Origin: Kiritimatiellia bacterium
Lineage (GTDB): Bacteria > Verrucomicrobiota > Kiritimatiellia > RFP12 > UBA1067
Length of the DNA stretch: 32,711 nt
Direction of reading: 5' to 3'
NCBI GenBank assembly: GCA_017463935.1
Contig: JAFUEM010000029.1
Span: 1-32,711 of the forward strand
The first letter of the stretch is position 1; each line of letters starts with the position of its first letter. Shown in pieces: positions 1-7,540 of the stretch. Position numbers and translations under genes: made by a program. The notes beneath the pieces were generated by a model. The model worked only from the letters and a program-made list of their open reading frames with translations. It had not been told where the DNA came from and searched no databases.

Positions 1-1873
1 CGCCGAGCTGCGCCGCCGCGGCCGCCGCCTGCGCCGTTTCGAGATACTCCGCCTTGACGGCCGGCAGGATCTGCTCGCGCGCGATGTCGCGTGCGCACGC
101 GCCTTCGATGCGCACCTTCTTGGCGTATTCCTCCAGGAAGATCTCGCGGCGGCTCGCGAGCTCGCGGCGCGTCATCACGCCGTACTTCTCGAAGAGCGCG
201 ACGTTTTCGTCCTTCGCGAACGCGGCCAGCGCCGCCGGCGTGTCGGGCGCATTCGGCAGCCCCCGGCGCGCGGCCTCGCGCATCCAGTCCGCCTCGTAGC
301 CGTTGCCGTTGAAGACGACGCGCCGGTGCGCCTTGAGCGACGCCTGCAGGATGGCCTGCAGCGCGGTGTGGAACGCGGCCGTGTGCTCGCCGGGCTTCGC
401 CCGGCCCGCCACGTCCGCCGCCTCCAGCTCGCACGCGATTCGCTCGACCGACTCGGCGACGATCGTGTTGAGGACGGTCATCGGCCCCGCGCAGCAGACG
501 GACGATCCCGGCGCGCGGAACTCGAACTTGTTGCCGGTGAACGCGAACGGCGACGTGCGGTTGCGGTCGGTCGCGTCCTTGGGGATGGCCGGCAGCGTGT
601 CGACGCCGATCAGCATCGTCCCCTTCTCCGTGCGCTTCGCCGCGTGCGGATTCTCGATCTGGTCGAGCACCTCCGCCAGCTGGTCGCCGACATAGATCGA
701 AATGACGGCGGGCGGCGCCTCGTTCGCGCCGAGACGGTGGTCGTTGCCCGCGCCCGCCACCGACGCGCGCAGCAGGTCGGCGTGCAGGTCCACCGCCTCG
801 ATGACGGCGCAGAGCATCGTCAGGAACAGCGCATTGTCGTTCGGATCGCGGCCGGGATCGAGCAGGTTCTTCCCGCCGTAGGCGACCGACCAGTTGTTGT
901 GCTTGCCCGAGCCGTTGACGCCGGCGTAGGGCTTCTCGTGCAGCAGGCACTTGAAGCCGTGCCTCTCGGCCACGCTCCGCAGGGTGTCCATCACCAGCAT
1001 GTTGTGGTCTGTCGCCAGGTTCAGCTCCTCGAACTGCGGGGCGAGCTCGAACTGCGCGGGCGCCACCTCGTTGTGGCGCGTCTTCGCCGGGATGCCGAGC
1101 TTCCAGAGTTCGCGCTCCACGTCGTTCATGAACGACAGCACGCGGTCGGGGATCGTGCCGAAATAGTGGTCCTCCAGCTGCTGGCCCTTCGCGGACGGCG
1201 CGCCGAAGAGCGTGCGGCCCGTCAGCACAAGATCGGGGCGCTTTTTCCAGTACGCCTGGTCGACAAGGAAATACTCCTGCTCCGCGCCGAGCGTGCAGGC
1301 GGCATGGCCCTCGTCGCGTCCGAAGAGCTTCATCAGCCGCTTGAGCGAGCGGTCGAGCGCCTGCATGGACCGCAGGAGCGGCGTCTTCTTGTCGAGCGAT
1401 TCGCCCGTGTAGGCGCAGAACGCGGTCGGGATGCAGAGGGTCGCGCCGTTCGAGTGGCGCTTGATGAAGGCGTGCGAGGTCGGATCCCACGCCGTGTAGC
1501 CGCGCGCCTCGAAGGTGGAGCGGATGCCGCCCGAGGGGAAGGACGAGGCATCCGGCTCGCCCACGATGAGATTCTTGCCCGAGAACTGCATGATCGGCTC
1601 GCCGTCCTTCAGCTCCAGGAAGGCGTCGTGCTTTTCGGCGGTCGAGCCGGTCATCGGCAGGAACCAATGCGTGTAATGCGTGGCGCCCCGGTCCATCGCC
1701 CAGTGGCGGATGCCATGCGCGACCTCGCCCGCGATGGAGGCGTCCAGCGGCTTGCCCTCGTCAATCGTCGCCTGCAGCTTCTTGGCGGTGTCCTTCGACA
1801 GGTAGGTCCGGATGGCCTCTTTGCCAAACACGTCCGCGCCGAATGAGGTCGCCGTCTTTGTCTCGTCTGTCAT
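1..1873 (-). CDS. glnN: Type III glutamine synthetase (GlnN), 3' end outside window
   Basis: Cytoplasmic ATP-dependent ligase that makes glutamine from glutamate and ammonia. About 624 codons are inside the window; the family is usually about 700-730 residues, so the last part lies off the left edge. Visible family landmarks are GAEQEYFLVD (about 196-205), KTRHNEVAPAQFELAP (about 264-279), DHNMLVMDT (about 289-297) and NGSGKHNNWS (about 320-329), the last two being part of the GSIII catalytic core. The long N-terminal region before residue 190 is typical of GSIII and absent from GSI/GSII. The ATG at 1873 is preceded by a GAAGGAAA ribosome site about 6 nt upstream. A sigma-54-like promoter lies 56-73 bp upstream, which fits nitrogen control. 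Identification is firm; only the C-terminus is unseen. Confidence 0.95.
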   Translation of the reverse strand, partial: MTDETKTATSFGADVFGKEAIRTYLSKDTAKKLQATIDEGKPLDASIAGEVAHGIRHWAMDRGATHYTHWFLPMTGSTAEKHDAFLELKDGEPIMQFSGKNLIVGEPDASSFPSGGIRSTFEARGYTAWDPTSHAFIKRHSNGATLCIPTAFCAYTGESLDKKTPLLRSMQALDRSLKRLMKLFGRDEGHAACTLGAEQEYFLVDQAYWKKRPDLVLTGRTLFGAPSAKGQQLEDHYFGTIPDRVLSFMNDVERELWKLGIPAKTRHNEVAPAQFELAPQFEELNLATDHNMLVMDTLRSVAERHGFKCLLHEKPYAGVNGSGKHNNWSVAYGGKNLLDPGRDPNDNALFLTMLCAVIEAVDLHADLLRASVAGAGNDHRLGANEAPPAVISIYVGDQLAEVLDQIENPHAAKRTEKGTMLIGVDTLPAIPKDATDRNRTSPFAFTGNKFEFRAPGSSVCCAGPMTVLNTIVAESVERIACELEAADVAGRAKPGEHTAAFHTALQAILQASLKAHRRVVFNGNGYEADWMREAARRGLPNAPDTPAALAAFAKDENVALFEKYGVMTRRELASRREIFLEEYAKKVRIEGACARDIAREQILPAVKAEYLETAQAAAAAAQLG

Positions 1874-1928
1874 TTTGTGTTTCCTTCGGTTGCGTCAGGC
1901 GCGACCACCGCACCTGACGACAACCTTT

Positions 1929-1946
1929 AAGCACATTCCGTGCCAA
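1929..1946 (-). promoter_or_regulatory. Putative sigma-54 promoter of glnN
   Basis: Read on the minus strand the site is TTGGCACGGAATGTGCTT. It has the GG (-24) and GC (-12) dinucleotides separated by exactly 10 nt, and the surrounding bases match the consensus TTGGCACG-N4-TTGCW except for one T to G change. A start about 12 nt beyond the GC would give a leader of about 45 nt before the glnN ATG at 1873. No credible sigma-70 -35/-10 pair is seen in this gap. Glutamine synthetase genes are classical sigma-54 targets, so position and match support each other. Confidence 0.6.
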
Positions 1947-1964
1947 CGCAAAATCCAGCCGATT

Positions 1965-1983
1965 TTTTACATCACGTGTAAAA
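1965..1983. promoter_or_regulatory. Perfect inverted repeat upstream of glnN promoter
   Basis: TTTTACA-N5-TGTAAAA, a perfect 7-bp dyad with a 5-nt centre (TCACG). It lies about 20 bp upstream of the sigma-54-like element and centred about 54 bp before the predicted transcription start. It has the size of a dimer operator. It does not match the NtrC consensus, so the binding protein is unknown. Confidence 0.4.
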
Positions 1984-2056
1984 CTTCTGCCCTTCCGAAT
2001 CCAAACTATTACAAATACTGTTTCCTCGCGCCGCCGCGCGAGGCGTCACGCCGCGC

Positions 2057-3223
2057 TTACAGGCTCTGGCGGAAGATGGCGGCGACTTCCTCTTCCGTCA
2101 GCTGCTTGTAGCCGCCGCCGAGACGGAACGTCGCCTTGACGAGATCGGGGATCATCGCCTCCGTCACGCCGAGCTCCGTGATGTTCAGCGAGACGCCGAT
2201 CTCGCGCATCCACGCCTCGAGCGCGGCAAGGCCCTCGTCCGCGATCTGATCGTCGCTCTTCCCCTCCGCCGCCACGCCCCAGACGTTCGTCGCGAAGCGC
2301 ACGAACTTCTTGAGCCCGTACGGCTTGACGAGGCGGTAGTACGGCAGCGAGACGGCCGCGAGCGTCATGCCGTGCGTCGCGTCCGTGAGCGCGCTCACGG
2401 CCTGGCCGAGCATGTGCACCTCCCAGTCGGTCGTCTTGCCCATGGCGATCAGCGTATTGAGCGCCCACGTCGCCGTCCACATGATGTTGCTCCGCGCCTC
2501 GTAGTCCTCGGGGTTCTTCACCGCCGCGCGCGACGAGACGATCAGCGAGCGCATCAGCCCTTCGGCGATGTAGTCGCTCGTCGCGTCGTCCGTGCCGCTG
2601 AAGTACTGCTCCAGGATGTGGCTCATGATGTCGAAGAAGCCGGCGACCATCTGGCGGCGCGGCACGGTGAACGTGAACTTCGGATTGAGGATCGAGAACT
2701 TCGGGAATACGGCCGGGCCGAACACCTTGCCGACCTTCAGGTTCGCTGCATGGTTGGTGATGACGCTGCCGCCGTTCATCTCGCTGCCCGTGCCGACCAT
2801 CGTGAGCACGCTGCCGACGGGGATGAGGCGGCACGTCGGCTCCTCGAAGCGCGTGAAGTACTTCTGCCACGGATCCTCCGCGCACCACGCCGAGACGCTG
2901 ACGGCCTTCGCGTAGTCGATCGTCGAGCCGCCGCCGACGGCGAGGATCAGGTCGACGTTGTTCGCCTTCGCCTTGGCCGCGCCGTCCCGCAGCTTCTCGA
3001 GCGTCGGATTGGGCATGACGCCGCCATCCTCGATGATCGTCTTGCCCGCGGCCGTGAGCGCCGCGACGACCTGGTCATAGATGCCGTTGCGCTTGATGGA
3101 GCCGCCGCCGTAGCAGAGCTGGACGGTCGGGCCGAACGCCGCGAGTTCGTCCGTGAGGAATTCCATCGCGTTCTCGCCGAAGTGGAGGCGCGTGGGGTTG
3201 TGGAACGTGAAGTTGCCGATCAT
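2057..3223 (-). CDS. Iron-containing alcohol dehydrogenase, YqhD/BdhA type
   Basis: NAD(P)H-dependent reduction of aldehydes to alcohols in the cytoplasm. The 388-residue length is normal for the family. The cofactor loop GGGSTIDYAK is at 97-106, and the N-terminal GGGSIKRNGIYD (39-50) is characteristic of the YqhD/butanol dehydrogenase branch. The four metal ligands fall at the expected spacing: D198 and H202 (FFDIMSHILEQ), H270 (WEVHMLGQ) and H284 (DATHGMTLA). The start ATG at 3223 has AGGAAAGG about 10 nt upstream. It follows the flavodoxin gene by 31 nt in the same direction and probably shares its transcript. Together they suggest a detoxification unit for reactive aldehydes, matching the MerR-like promoter in front of the pair. 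Substrate is not deducible from sequence. Confidence 0.93.
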   Translation of the reverse strand: MIGNFTFHNPTRLHFGENAMEFLTDELAAFGPTVQLCYGGGSIKRNGIYDQVVAALTAAGKTIIEDGGVMPNPTLEKLRDGAAKAKANNVDLILAVGGGSTIDYAKAVSVSAWCAEDPWQKYFTRFEEPTCRLIPVGSVLTMVGTGSEMNGGSVITNHAANLKVGKVFGPAVFPKFSILNPKFTFTVPRRQMVAGFFDIMSHILEQYFSGTDDATSDYIAEGLMRSLIVSSRAAVKNPEDYEARSNIMWTATWALNTLIAMGKTTDWEVHMLGQAVSALTDATHGMTLAAVSLPYYRLVKPYGLKKFVRFATNVWGVAAEGKSDDQIADEGLAALEAWMREIGVSLNITELGVTEAMIPDLVKATFRLGGGYKQLTEEEVAAIFRQSL

Positions 3224-3254
3224 CCGAAGAGACCTTTCCTGTTGGCGAGATGGA

Positions 3255-3851
3255 TTACCGGACGCTGATGCGCGCGGTCACGAACGACTCGAGCGCGGCG
3301 ACGTTCGACTTGACGGACGCGCCGGCGAACGCCTTGGGCGGCAGCACCGTCGCCGCGTCGCCCACGACCTCCGCGAACTCCTTGCCCACGCGCTGCATGC
3401 CGCCGCCGCCGTGCGTCTGGAAGAGACAGACGGTCTTGCCCTTGAGCGCGGCGAGGTTCTGCGTCACCCACGTGCGCACGGGCGGCGCCATCGTGCCCCA
3501 CCAGTTGGGCGTGCCGACGAAGACGACATCGTACTGCGCGAGGTCGAGACCCGCGATGGGCCGGATCGGGCGCAGCGTCTTGCCGTTGCATTCCGGCTTC
3601 GCCTCGTCGCAGCACGCGCGGAAATCGGCGTTGTAGGGCGTCTCGGCCTTGATCTCGAAGAGCGCGGCGCCGGCCTTCTGCGCGATCGTCTCGGCGGCAA
3701 AGCGCGTGTTGCCGTCCGGGCTCCACGAGAAATAGACGACCGCGACCTTCCCCTTCGCGACCGCGATCGGCTCCGCCGCCGTCGCCGCCTCGGGCGAGCA
3801 GCCCGCCATGAGTCCCAGCATGATCAATCCTCCCTTGAGCAGTTGTTTCAT
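3255..3851 (-). CDS. Exported lipoprotein flavodoxin
   Basis: 198-residue flavodoxin-like protein with a lipoprotein signal: MKQLLKGGLIMLGLMAGC, where LMAGC is a good lipobox with the lipidated cysteine at residue 18. The mature part begins with the FMN phosphate-binding strand and loop VVYFSWSPDGNT and continues with VFVGTPNWWGTMAPPVRTW, a typical flavodoxin segment for flavin ring contacts. The start at 3851 is chosen over an in-frame ATG at 3896 because the latter lies inside the promoter, and AAGGAA precedes 3851. Lipidated flavodoxins of this type are common in gut anaerobes; the redox partner is unknown. It is the first gene of a pair with the alcohol dehydrogenase. Confidence 0.88.
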   Translation of the reverse strand: MKQLLKGGLIMLGLMAGCSPEAATAAEPIAVAKGKVAVVYFSWSPDGNTRFAAETIAQKAGAALFEIKAETPYNADFRACCDEAKPECNGKTLRPIRPIAGLDLAQYDVVFVGTPNWWGTMAPPVRTWVTQNLAALKGKTVCLFQTHGGGGMQRVGKEFAEVVGDAATVLPPKAFAGASVKSNVAALESFVTARISVR

Positions 3852-3896
3852 TGTTGTTTTCCTTGTCTTTTTCTGTTGAGTGAAGAAAGGCCGCAC

Positions 3897-3927
3897 ATTA
3901 TACTACATGGAGCGCACTCCAAGTCAA
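3897..3927 (-). promoter_or_regulatory. MerR-type promoter with 19-bp spacer and spacer dyad
   Basis: On the minus strand: -35 TTGACT (3927-3922), 19-bp spacer, -10 TATAAT (3902-3897). The spacer holds TGGAG-TGCG-CTCCA (3921-3908), and with flanking bases the dyad extends to CTTGGAG/CTCCATG with one mismatch. An over-long spacer carrying a central dyad is the hallmark of promoters twisted open by MerR-family activators, and CTTGACTTGGAGT resembles operators of aldehyde/electrophile-sensing members. No MerR gene lies in the window, so the regulator would act from elsewhere. Confidence 0.65.
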
Positions 3928-3937
3928 GGCGCGGGAC

Positions 3938-3966
3938 AAAAAAAGCCGCCGACCGACGCCGACGGC
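3938..3966 (-). terminator. Intrinsic terminator after the beta-helix gene
   Basis: Minus strand: a 9-bp stem GCCGTCGGC / GTCGGCGGC containing two G-T pairs, loop GTCG, followed directly by seven Ts. It lies 20 nt past the stop codon of the beta-helix gene and ends just before the promoter of the flavodoxin gene, so it insulates the two units. Confidence 0.85.
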
Positions 3967-3986
3967 CCTTTTCGCCGCAACGGGGC

Positions 3987-5351
3987 TCAGTCGAGCGCCT
4001 GGGCGCCCTTGCCGTCCAGCGCGCCGAAGAGCTTGAGCGCGTCCTCGAGCGGATAGCGGTTGCAGAACATGTCGCACTGCGTCGTGATCGTGCCCTGAAG
4101 CGGCAGGCCCAGCACCGAGCGCAGGCCGTTGCACTTGCCCTCGTCCAGCCTGGTCGACTCCGAATACTTCATCGACAGGAATGCGTTGAGGTACTGCGCG
4201 TTGAGGCGGCCCTTGAAGACGGACGGATCCTTCAGGTCCTCGTTGTCCTCGATCGACTCGATGCCGTCCGTCCCCTCGAGGTCCTCGAAGTCGTCCACGC
4301 GCACCTTGGCGATGGAGGGCGAGACCGTCATCTGGACGTCGCTTTCGCGGTTCAGGAAGAAGACGTTCCCGTCCAGCGTCGTGCGCTTCGTCGCCGCCAC
4401 GCCCTTCGTGTTGTCGAAGCCCGTCAGCACGTTGAGGCCGATGACGTTGTCGCAGATCTCCGCCTCGACGCCCGTGTTGCTCCTGACGCCGAAGCCCATG
4501 TCCGCGAGGTCGTTCAGGCGGCTCCAGGTGAAGAGGACCGTGTTGTTCTTGAACGTCCACTTGACCTCCGGCTTCCAGCCTGGGCGCGTGCGCGACGGGC
4601 CTTCCATCGGGACGGCCTTGGACGCGAGGACGTTCACGCCGATCATGCGGTTGTTGCAGAAGACGCAGTTCTCGACATCCACCTCGCCCTGGTACCAGTT
4701 GACGTTGAACGCGATGTTGCCGGAGTTGACGAACGCGCAGTTCGTGAACGTCAGTTTGCCCGTCGCGCGGTTCGCCGTCGCCGAATAGACGAGGTAGCGG
4801 TTGGCGGAGGGGAACTTGTCGCGCGTCTTGTTCCACGCGGGGCCTTCCAGCCACATGCCGGTGTCGAAGCCCTCGGGCTTGCCCTTCGTCTCGTGGTAGG
4901 AGTTCGCGAAGCCCTCGTCGAAGATGAGGCCGTCGAACTTCATGTCGACGTTCTGCGGGTGGTTCCCCTGACGCTTGGTGAAGTCGATCGTGAACACGCC
5001 CAGGCCCGTGCCCTTCTTGTCGTTGTTCTCGTTAAGCGCCTGGAACATCGTCTTGTGCGCGAGCGGCTTGCGCTCGGCGAAGTCCTTCGCGTAGCCGCCG
5101 AGGATCGAGACGGCCTTGTCGACGAGGAACCAGTTCTGCTTCATCTTGCCGGGATAGACGCCCTCGGCGAGGTGGATCGTGTCGCCGTCGTTCGCGTTCT
5201 CCAGCGCCTTCCAGAGGTTCTTGAGCGGCGCTTCCTTCGTGCCGGCGTTCTTGTTCTTGCCCGTGTCGAGCGAGACGTAGATGTCCGCCGCGTGCGTGGC
5301 GGCGACGGCGAGGACGGCGGTGGCTGCCGCCAGAAGATGCTTTGCATTCAT
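3987..5351 (-). CDS. Exported right-handed beta-helix protein
   Basis: 454 residues with a cleavable signal peptide (MNAKHLLAAATAVLAVAATHA, likely cut before ADIYVS). The mature start DIYVSLDTGKNKNAGTKEAP, followed by a stretch ending GDTIHLAEGVYPG, is the signature opening of secreted parallel beta-helix proteins related to pectate lyase-like and DUF1565 families. The middle consists of short repeated Asn-rich rungs such as FTNCAFVNSGNIAFNVNW and VENCVFCNNRMIGVNVLA. No lyase or GH28 active-site set is evident, so enzymatic activity is uncertain. The ATG at 5351 is preferred over an in-frame upstream start because AAAAGGG lies before it and the promoter (5398-5426) lies between the two. It sits downstream of GH43 but has its own promoter. 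Confidence 0.82.
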   Translation of the reverse strand: MNAKHLLAAATAVLAVAATHAADIYVSLDTGKNKNAGTKEAPLKNLWKALENANDGDTIHLAEGVYPGKMKQNWFLVDKAVSILGGYAKDFAERKPLAHKTMFQALNENNDKKGTGLGVFTIDFTKRQGNHPQNVDMKFDGLIFDEGFANSYHETKGKPEGFDTGMWLEGPAWNKTRDKFPSANRYLVYSATANRATGKLTFTNCAFVNSGNIAFNVNWYQGEVDVENCVFCNNRMIGVNVLASKAVPMEGPSRTRPGWKPEVKWTFKNNTVLFTWSRLNDLADMGFGVRSNTGVEAEICDNVIGLNVLTGFDNTKGVAATKRTTLDGNVFFLNRESDVQMTVSPSIAKVRVDDFEDLEGTDGIESIEDNEDLKDPSVFKGRLNAQYLNAFLSMKYSESTRLDEGKCNGLRSVLGLPLQGTITTQCDMFCNRYPLEDALKLFGALDGKGAQALD

Positions 5352-5397
5352 GTTGTTGTCTGCCCTTTTGAGTGTTCGTGTTGAGGAAACGGCGGTT

Positions 5398-5426
5398 AGT
5401 ATATCAAATCCGTCGGCCGATGACAA
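5398..5426 (-). promoter_or_regulatory. Sigma-70 promoter of the beta-helix gene
   Basis: Minus strand: -35 TTGTCA (5426-5421), 17-bp spacer, -10 TATACT (5403-5398). This gives a leader of about 40 nt containing the ribosome site of the gene at 5351. Confidence 0.65.
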
Positions 5427-5445
5427 ACCGCGCGGCCGGCTGCGC

Positions 5446-7221
5446 TCAGGATGACGGCGGGACGTTCGACCGCGCGACGCGGAACCAGTCGACGTCGATC
5501 CAGCCGCGATCCTTGCAGTCCGGGCCCGACACGGCGTAGATGCCGACCGTCGCGCCGATCCACTTGCCTTCGCGCGCCGGGAACGCCTTCTCGCACGCCG
5601 TCCACGTCTCGCCGTCCAGCGACCACGCGAACGCGCACATCGCCTTCGGACCCAGCCCCTTCGGCGGGATCTCGCCGGGCGTCACCTCGACCTTGAGCCA
5701 GATATCCTTCACGTTCGCCGTACGAAGTCCCGCGCCGATGACCTGGGCCGGAACAGTCGCGAGCACGACCGGCGCGTCCTCGTCCTTCCCCTTGTCCGCG
5801 TCGCGGCATTCGGTGTAGACGACCTCGAACTTCTCTTCGCCCGCATACCTGAGGCCGATGCGCGCGTAGCTGCGGCCCTGAACGATGAGCCCCGCCTCTT
5901 CCGTCGGCTGCTTCGCGCCGACCTGCGCCTTCATCGTCGCCGTGAACGCGAAGGCCGGGAACTTCTGCACCATCAGGTTCGGCGCATTCCAGAGGCTGCC
6001 GTTCAACTTTTTCGCCCCCGGTCCAAAGCTCGACTTCTTCGCGCCGTACCCGTAGGGCGTCGTATACTGACGGTAGAAACCGTACGGCGTCGCCCAGCCC
6101 GCGAAATCCCTGCTTCGGCCGAGCCACTGCCACTGAAGGCCGATCTGCCCGTCGTTGAATTCGTCCGACAGCTGCGGATAAAGCGTCTGCGCGCCGAGCG
6201 TCCCGCCCTTCGGCATCTCCCATTCTTCGACCGGCTCGCCGCAGCCGTCGCCGTCGTCGTCCGCGCCGATCGCGGGCCAGCCGTCCTCACGCCATTTCAT
6301 CGGCTCCAGGTACACGATTCGCCCGTAGGCGTCGCGGTCGGAGAAGTGCACAAACCAGTCCTCGCCGGATCCGCACTTTTCCCCGTTCGGCCCCTCGACC
6401 TCGCAGTGTACCCACGCGCCCTGGTGGGGCCCGTTGATCTTCGACTTCCCCTGGGCCATCACGGTGCGCGCCGCGTAGGGCCCGAACGGACGCTTCGCGC
6501 GCGCCGCGACCTGCCAGCCGCCGCCGACGCCACCCGCCGGGAAGAAGAGCCAGTATTCGCCGTTGCGCTTGTAGAACTTCGGGCCCTCCGCCGTGAAGTT
6601 GCCGTCCGGCACGCCGTCATAGACCATCATCGGCTGCGAGATCGCGTGCGTCTCGTCCTTGTCGAGCTCGCGCACCGTCAAGACAGAGTTCATGCCGGCG
6701 CGGCTCTGCGCCCAGCCGTTCACAAGATAGATACGCCCGTCGTCGTCATAGAGCGGACACGTGTCGATGATGCCCTTCCCTTCCACGACGAGGCGCGGCT
6801 CGCTCCACGGCCCGCGCGGATCGGGCGCGGAAATGCGGTACGCGCCGCGGTCGGGATCGCCCCAGTAGATGACGTACTCGTGCGTCCAGACCCGCGTACC
6901 AGAGTCTTCCGTCTTCCAGAACGACCTGCGTCGTATCGACGGCGCCCAGACCGCGTTGCCGTGCTCGGGAGAATGAGTTGGGAACGGATGCTCCGCAAGC
7001 GCGTAGGCGGCGTACTCCCAGTTCACAAGATCGTCCGAAACGAGAATCGGCAGGCCGGGGAGCCCGCCGAAGCTGGACGCCGTCATGTAATACTTCCCGT
7101 CCGCCCCGACGCACACATCGGGATCGCTGAAGTCCATTGTAAGAACGGGGTTCGTGTACGTCGCCGCGCCTGCCATAGCAGCCGCCGCAAGTGCAAACAA
7201 AGACAGATAACATTTTTTCAT
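5446..7221 (-). CDS. Exported GH43 glycoside hydrolase (beta-xylosidase/arabinofuranosidase type)
   Basis: 591 residues starting with a signal peptide (MKKCYLSLFALAAAAMAGA). The five-bladed GH43 catalytic domain spans about 21-350. The three acidic residues are placed as the family requires: D33 in FSDPDV (base), D153 in IIDTCPLYDDDG (pKa modulator) and E212 in TAEGPKFYK (acid). Residues about 370-590 (beginning YPQLSDEFNDG, with QWQWLG) form the beta-sandwich common at the C-terminus of GH43 xylosidases. Expected role is release of xylose or arabinose from hemicellulose or pectin side chains outside the cytoplasm. The start at 7221 carries the signal peptide but has no Shine-Dalgarno sequence. 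The -10 element lies only 6 nt upstream, so the mRNA is probably leaderless. Confidence 0.93.
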   Translation of the reverse strand: MKKCYLSLFALAAAAMAGAATYTNPVLTMDFSDPDVCVGADGKYYMTASSFGGLPGLPILVSDDLVNWEYAAYALAEHPFPTHSPEHGNAVWAPSIRRRSFWKTEDSGTRVWTHEYVIYWGDPDRGAYRISAPDPRGPWSEPRLVVEGKGIIDTCPLYDDDGRIYLVNGWAQSRAGMNSVLTVRELDKDETHAISQPMMVYDGVPDGNFTAEGPKFYKRNGEYWLFFPAGGVGGGWQVAARAKRPFGPYAARTVMAQGKSKINGPHQGAWVHCEVEGPNGEKCGSGEDWFVHFSDRDAYGRIVYLEPMKWREDGWPAIGADDDGDGCGEPVEEWEMPKGGTLGAQTLYPQLSDEFNDGQIGLQWQWLGRSRDFAGWATPYGFYRQYTTPYGYGAKKSSFGPGAKKLNGSLWNAPNLMVQKFPAFAFTATMKAQVGAKQPTEEAGLIVQGRSYARIGLRYAGEEKFEVVYTECRDADKGKDEDAPVVLATVPAQVIGAGLRTANVKDIWLKVEVTPGEIPPKGLGPKAMCAFAWSLDGETWTACEKAFPAREGKWIGATVGIYAVSGPDCKDRGWIDVDWFRVARSNVPPSS

Positions 7222-7227
7222 GGGTAA

Positions 7228-7270
7228 ATTGTACCATATTCCCATCACGGCAACAACCCCCTGTTGGGGG
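7228..7270 (-). promoter_or_regulatory. Leaderless promoter of GH43 with upstream C5/G5 hairpin
   Basis: Minus strand order: hairpin CCCCC-AACA-GGGGG (7270-7257), -35 TTGTTG (7256-7251), 17-bp spacer, -10 TACAAT (7233-7228) within ATATGGTACAAT, then 6 nt and the ATG at 7221. The expected transcription start coincides with the A of the ATG. The same layout recurs before the genes at 28476 and 30928. Confidence 0.55.
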
Positions 7271-7276
7271 TATCTG

Positions 7277-7338
7277 GGGCCGACCTCCGGGCGGCCCGCA
7301 ACGGTTGCGCGCGCCGCTTGTCGCTTACGCTTACAAGT
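7277..7338. other. Cluster of back-to-back hairpins between GH43 and radC
   Basis: The 319-bp gap between GH43 and radC contains three further inverted repeats next to the promoter hairpin: GGGCCG/CGGCCC (7277-7282 with 7292-7297), CGCAAC/GTTGCG (7297-7309) and CTTGT/ACAAG (7318-7338). None is followed by a T tract in either direction, so they are not ordinary terminators. They may be a structured tail of the island transcript or an intergenic repeat. The rest of the gap holds the SSB-like relic and nothing else recognisable. Confidence 0.35.
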
Positions 7339-7401
7339 TCACCGCTGTTTCTGAAATACGCCGCAGCCACGTCGGGCCATCAATTTTTACTTTCTTGCAT
7401 C

Positions 7402-7533
7402 TCAGAACGGCATGTCGCCGTCGTCGGGTTCTGGGGGCTGGCCGCTCGGGTCCGCCGGCTCTGGGAGAAGTACCGGAACCAACAAGGTCAGACAGATGAC
7501 TCCGCGGCAAATCCGTGACCCTGTTGACTCCAT
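7402..7533 (-). pseudogene. Relic with an SSB-like C-terminal tail
   Basis: A 43-codon minus-strand frame begins at an ATG 8 nt past the radC stop and ends with EPADPSGQPPEPDDGDMPF. A Pro/Gln/Gly-rich linker followed by an acidic tip ending in -DMPF is the protein-interaction tail of bacterial single-stranded DNA-binding proteins (compare the DDDIPF tip). Only about 20 codons look SSB-like; codon third positions there are GC-rich like the host flank. The residues before them (VICLTLLVPVLL) do not resemble an OB fold. I read it as the cut-off 3' end of an ssb gene at the island edge, though a chance match in a short frame is possible. Confidence 0.4.
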
Positions 7534-7540
7534 GTTGAGA

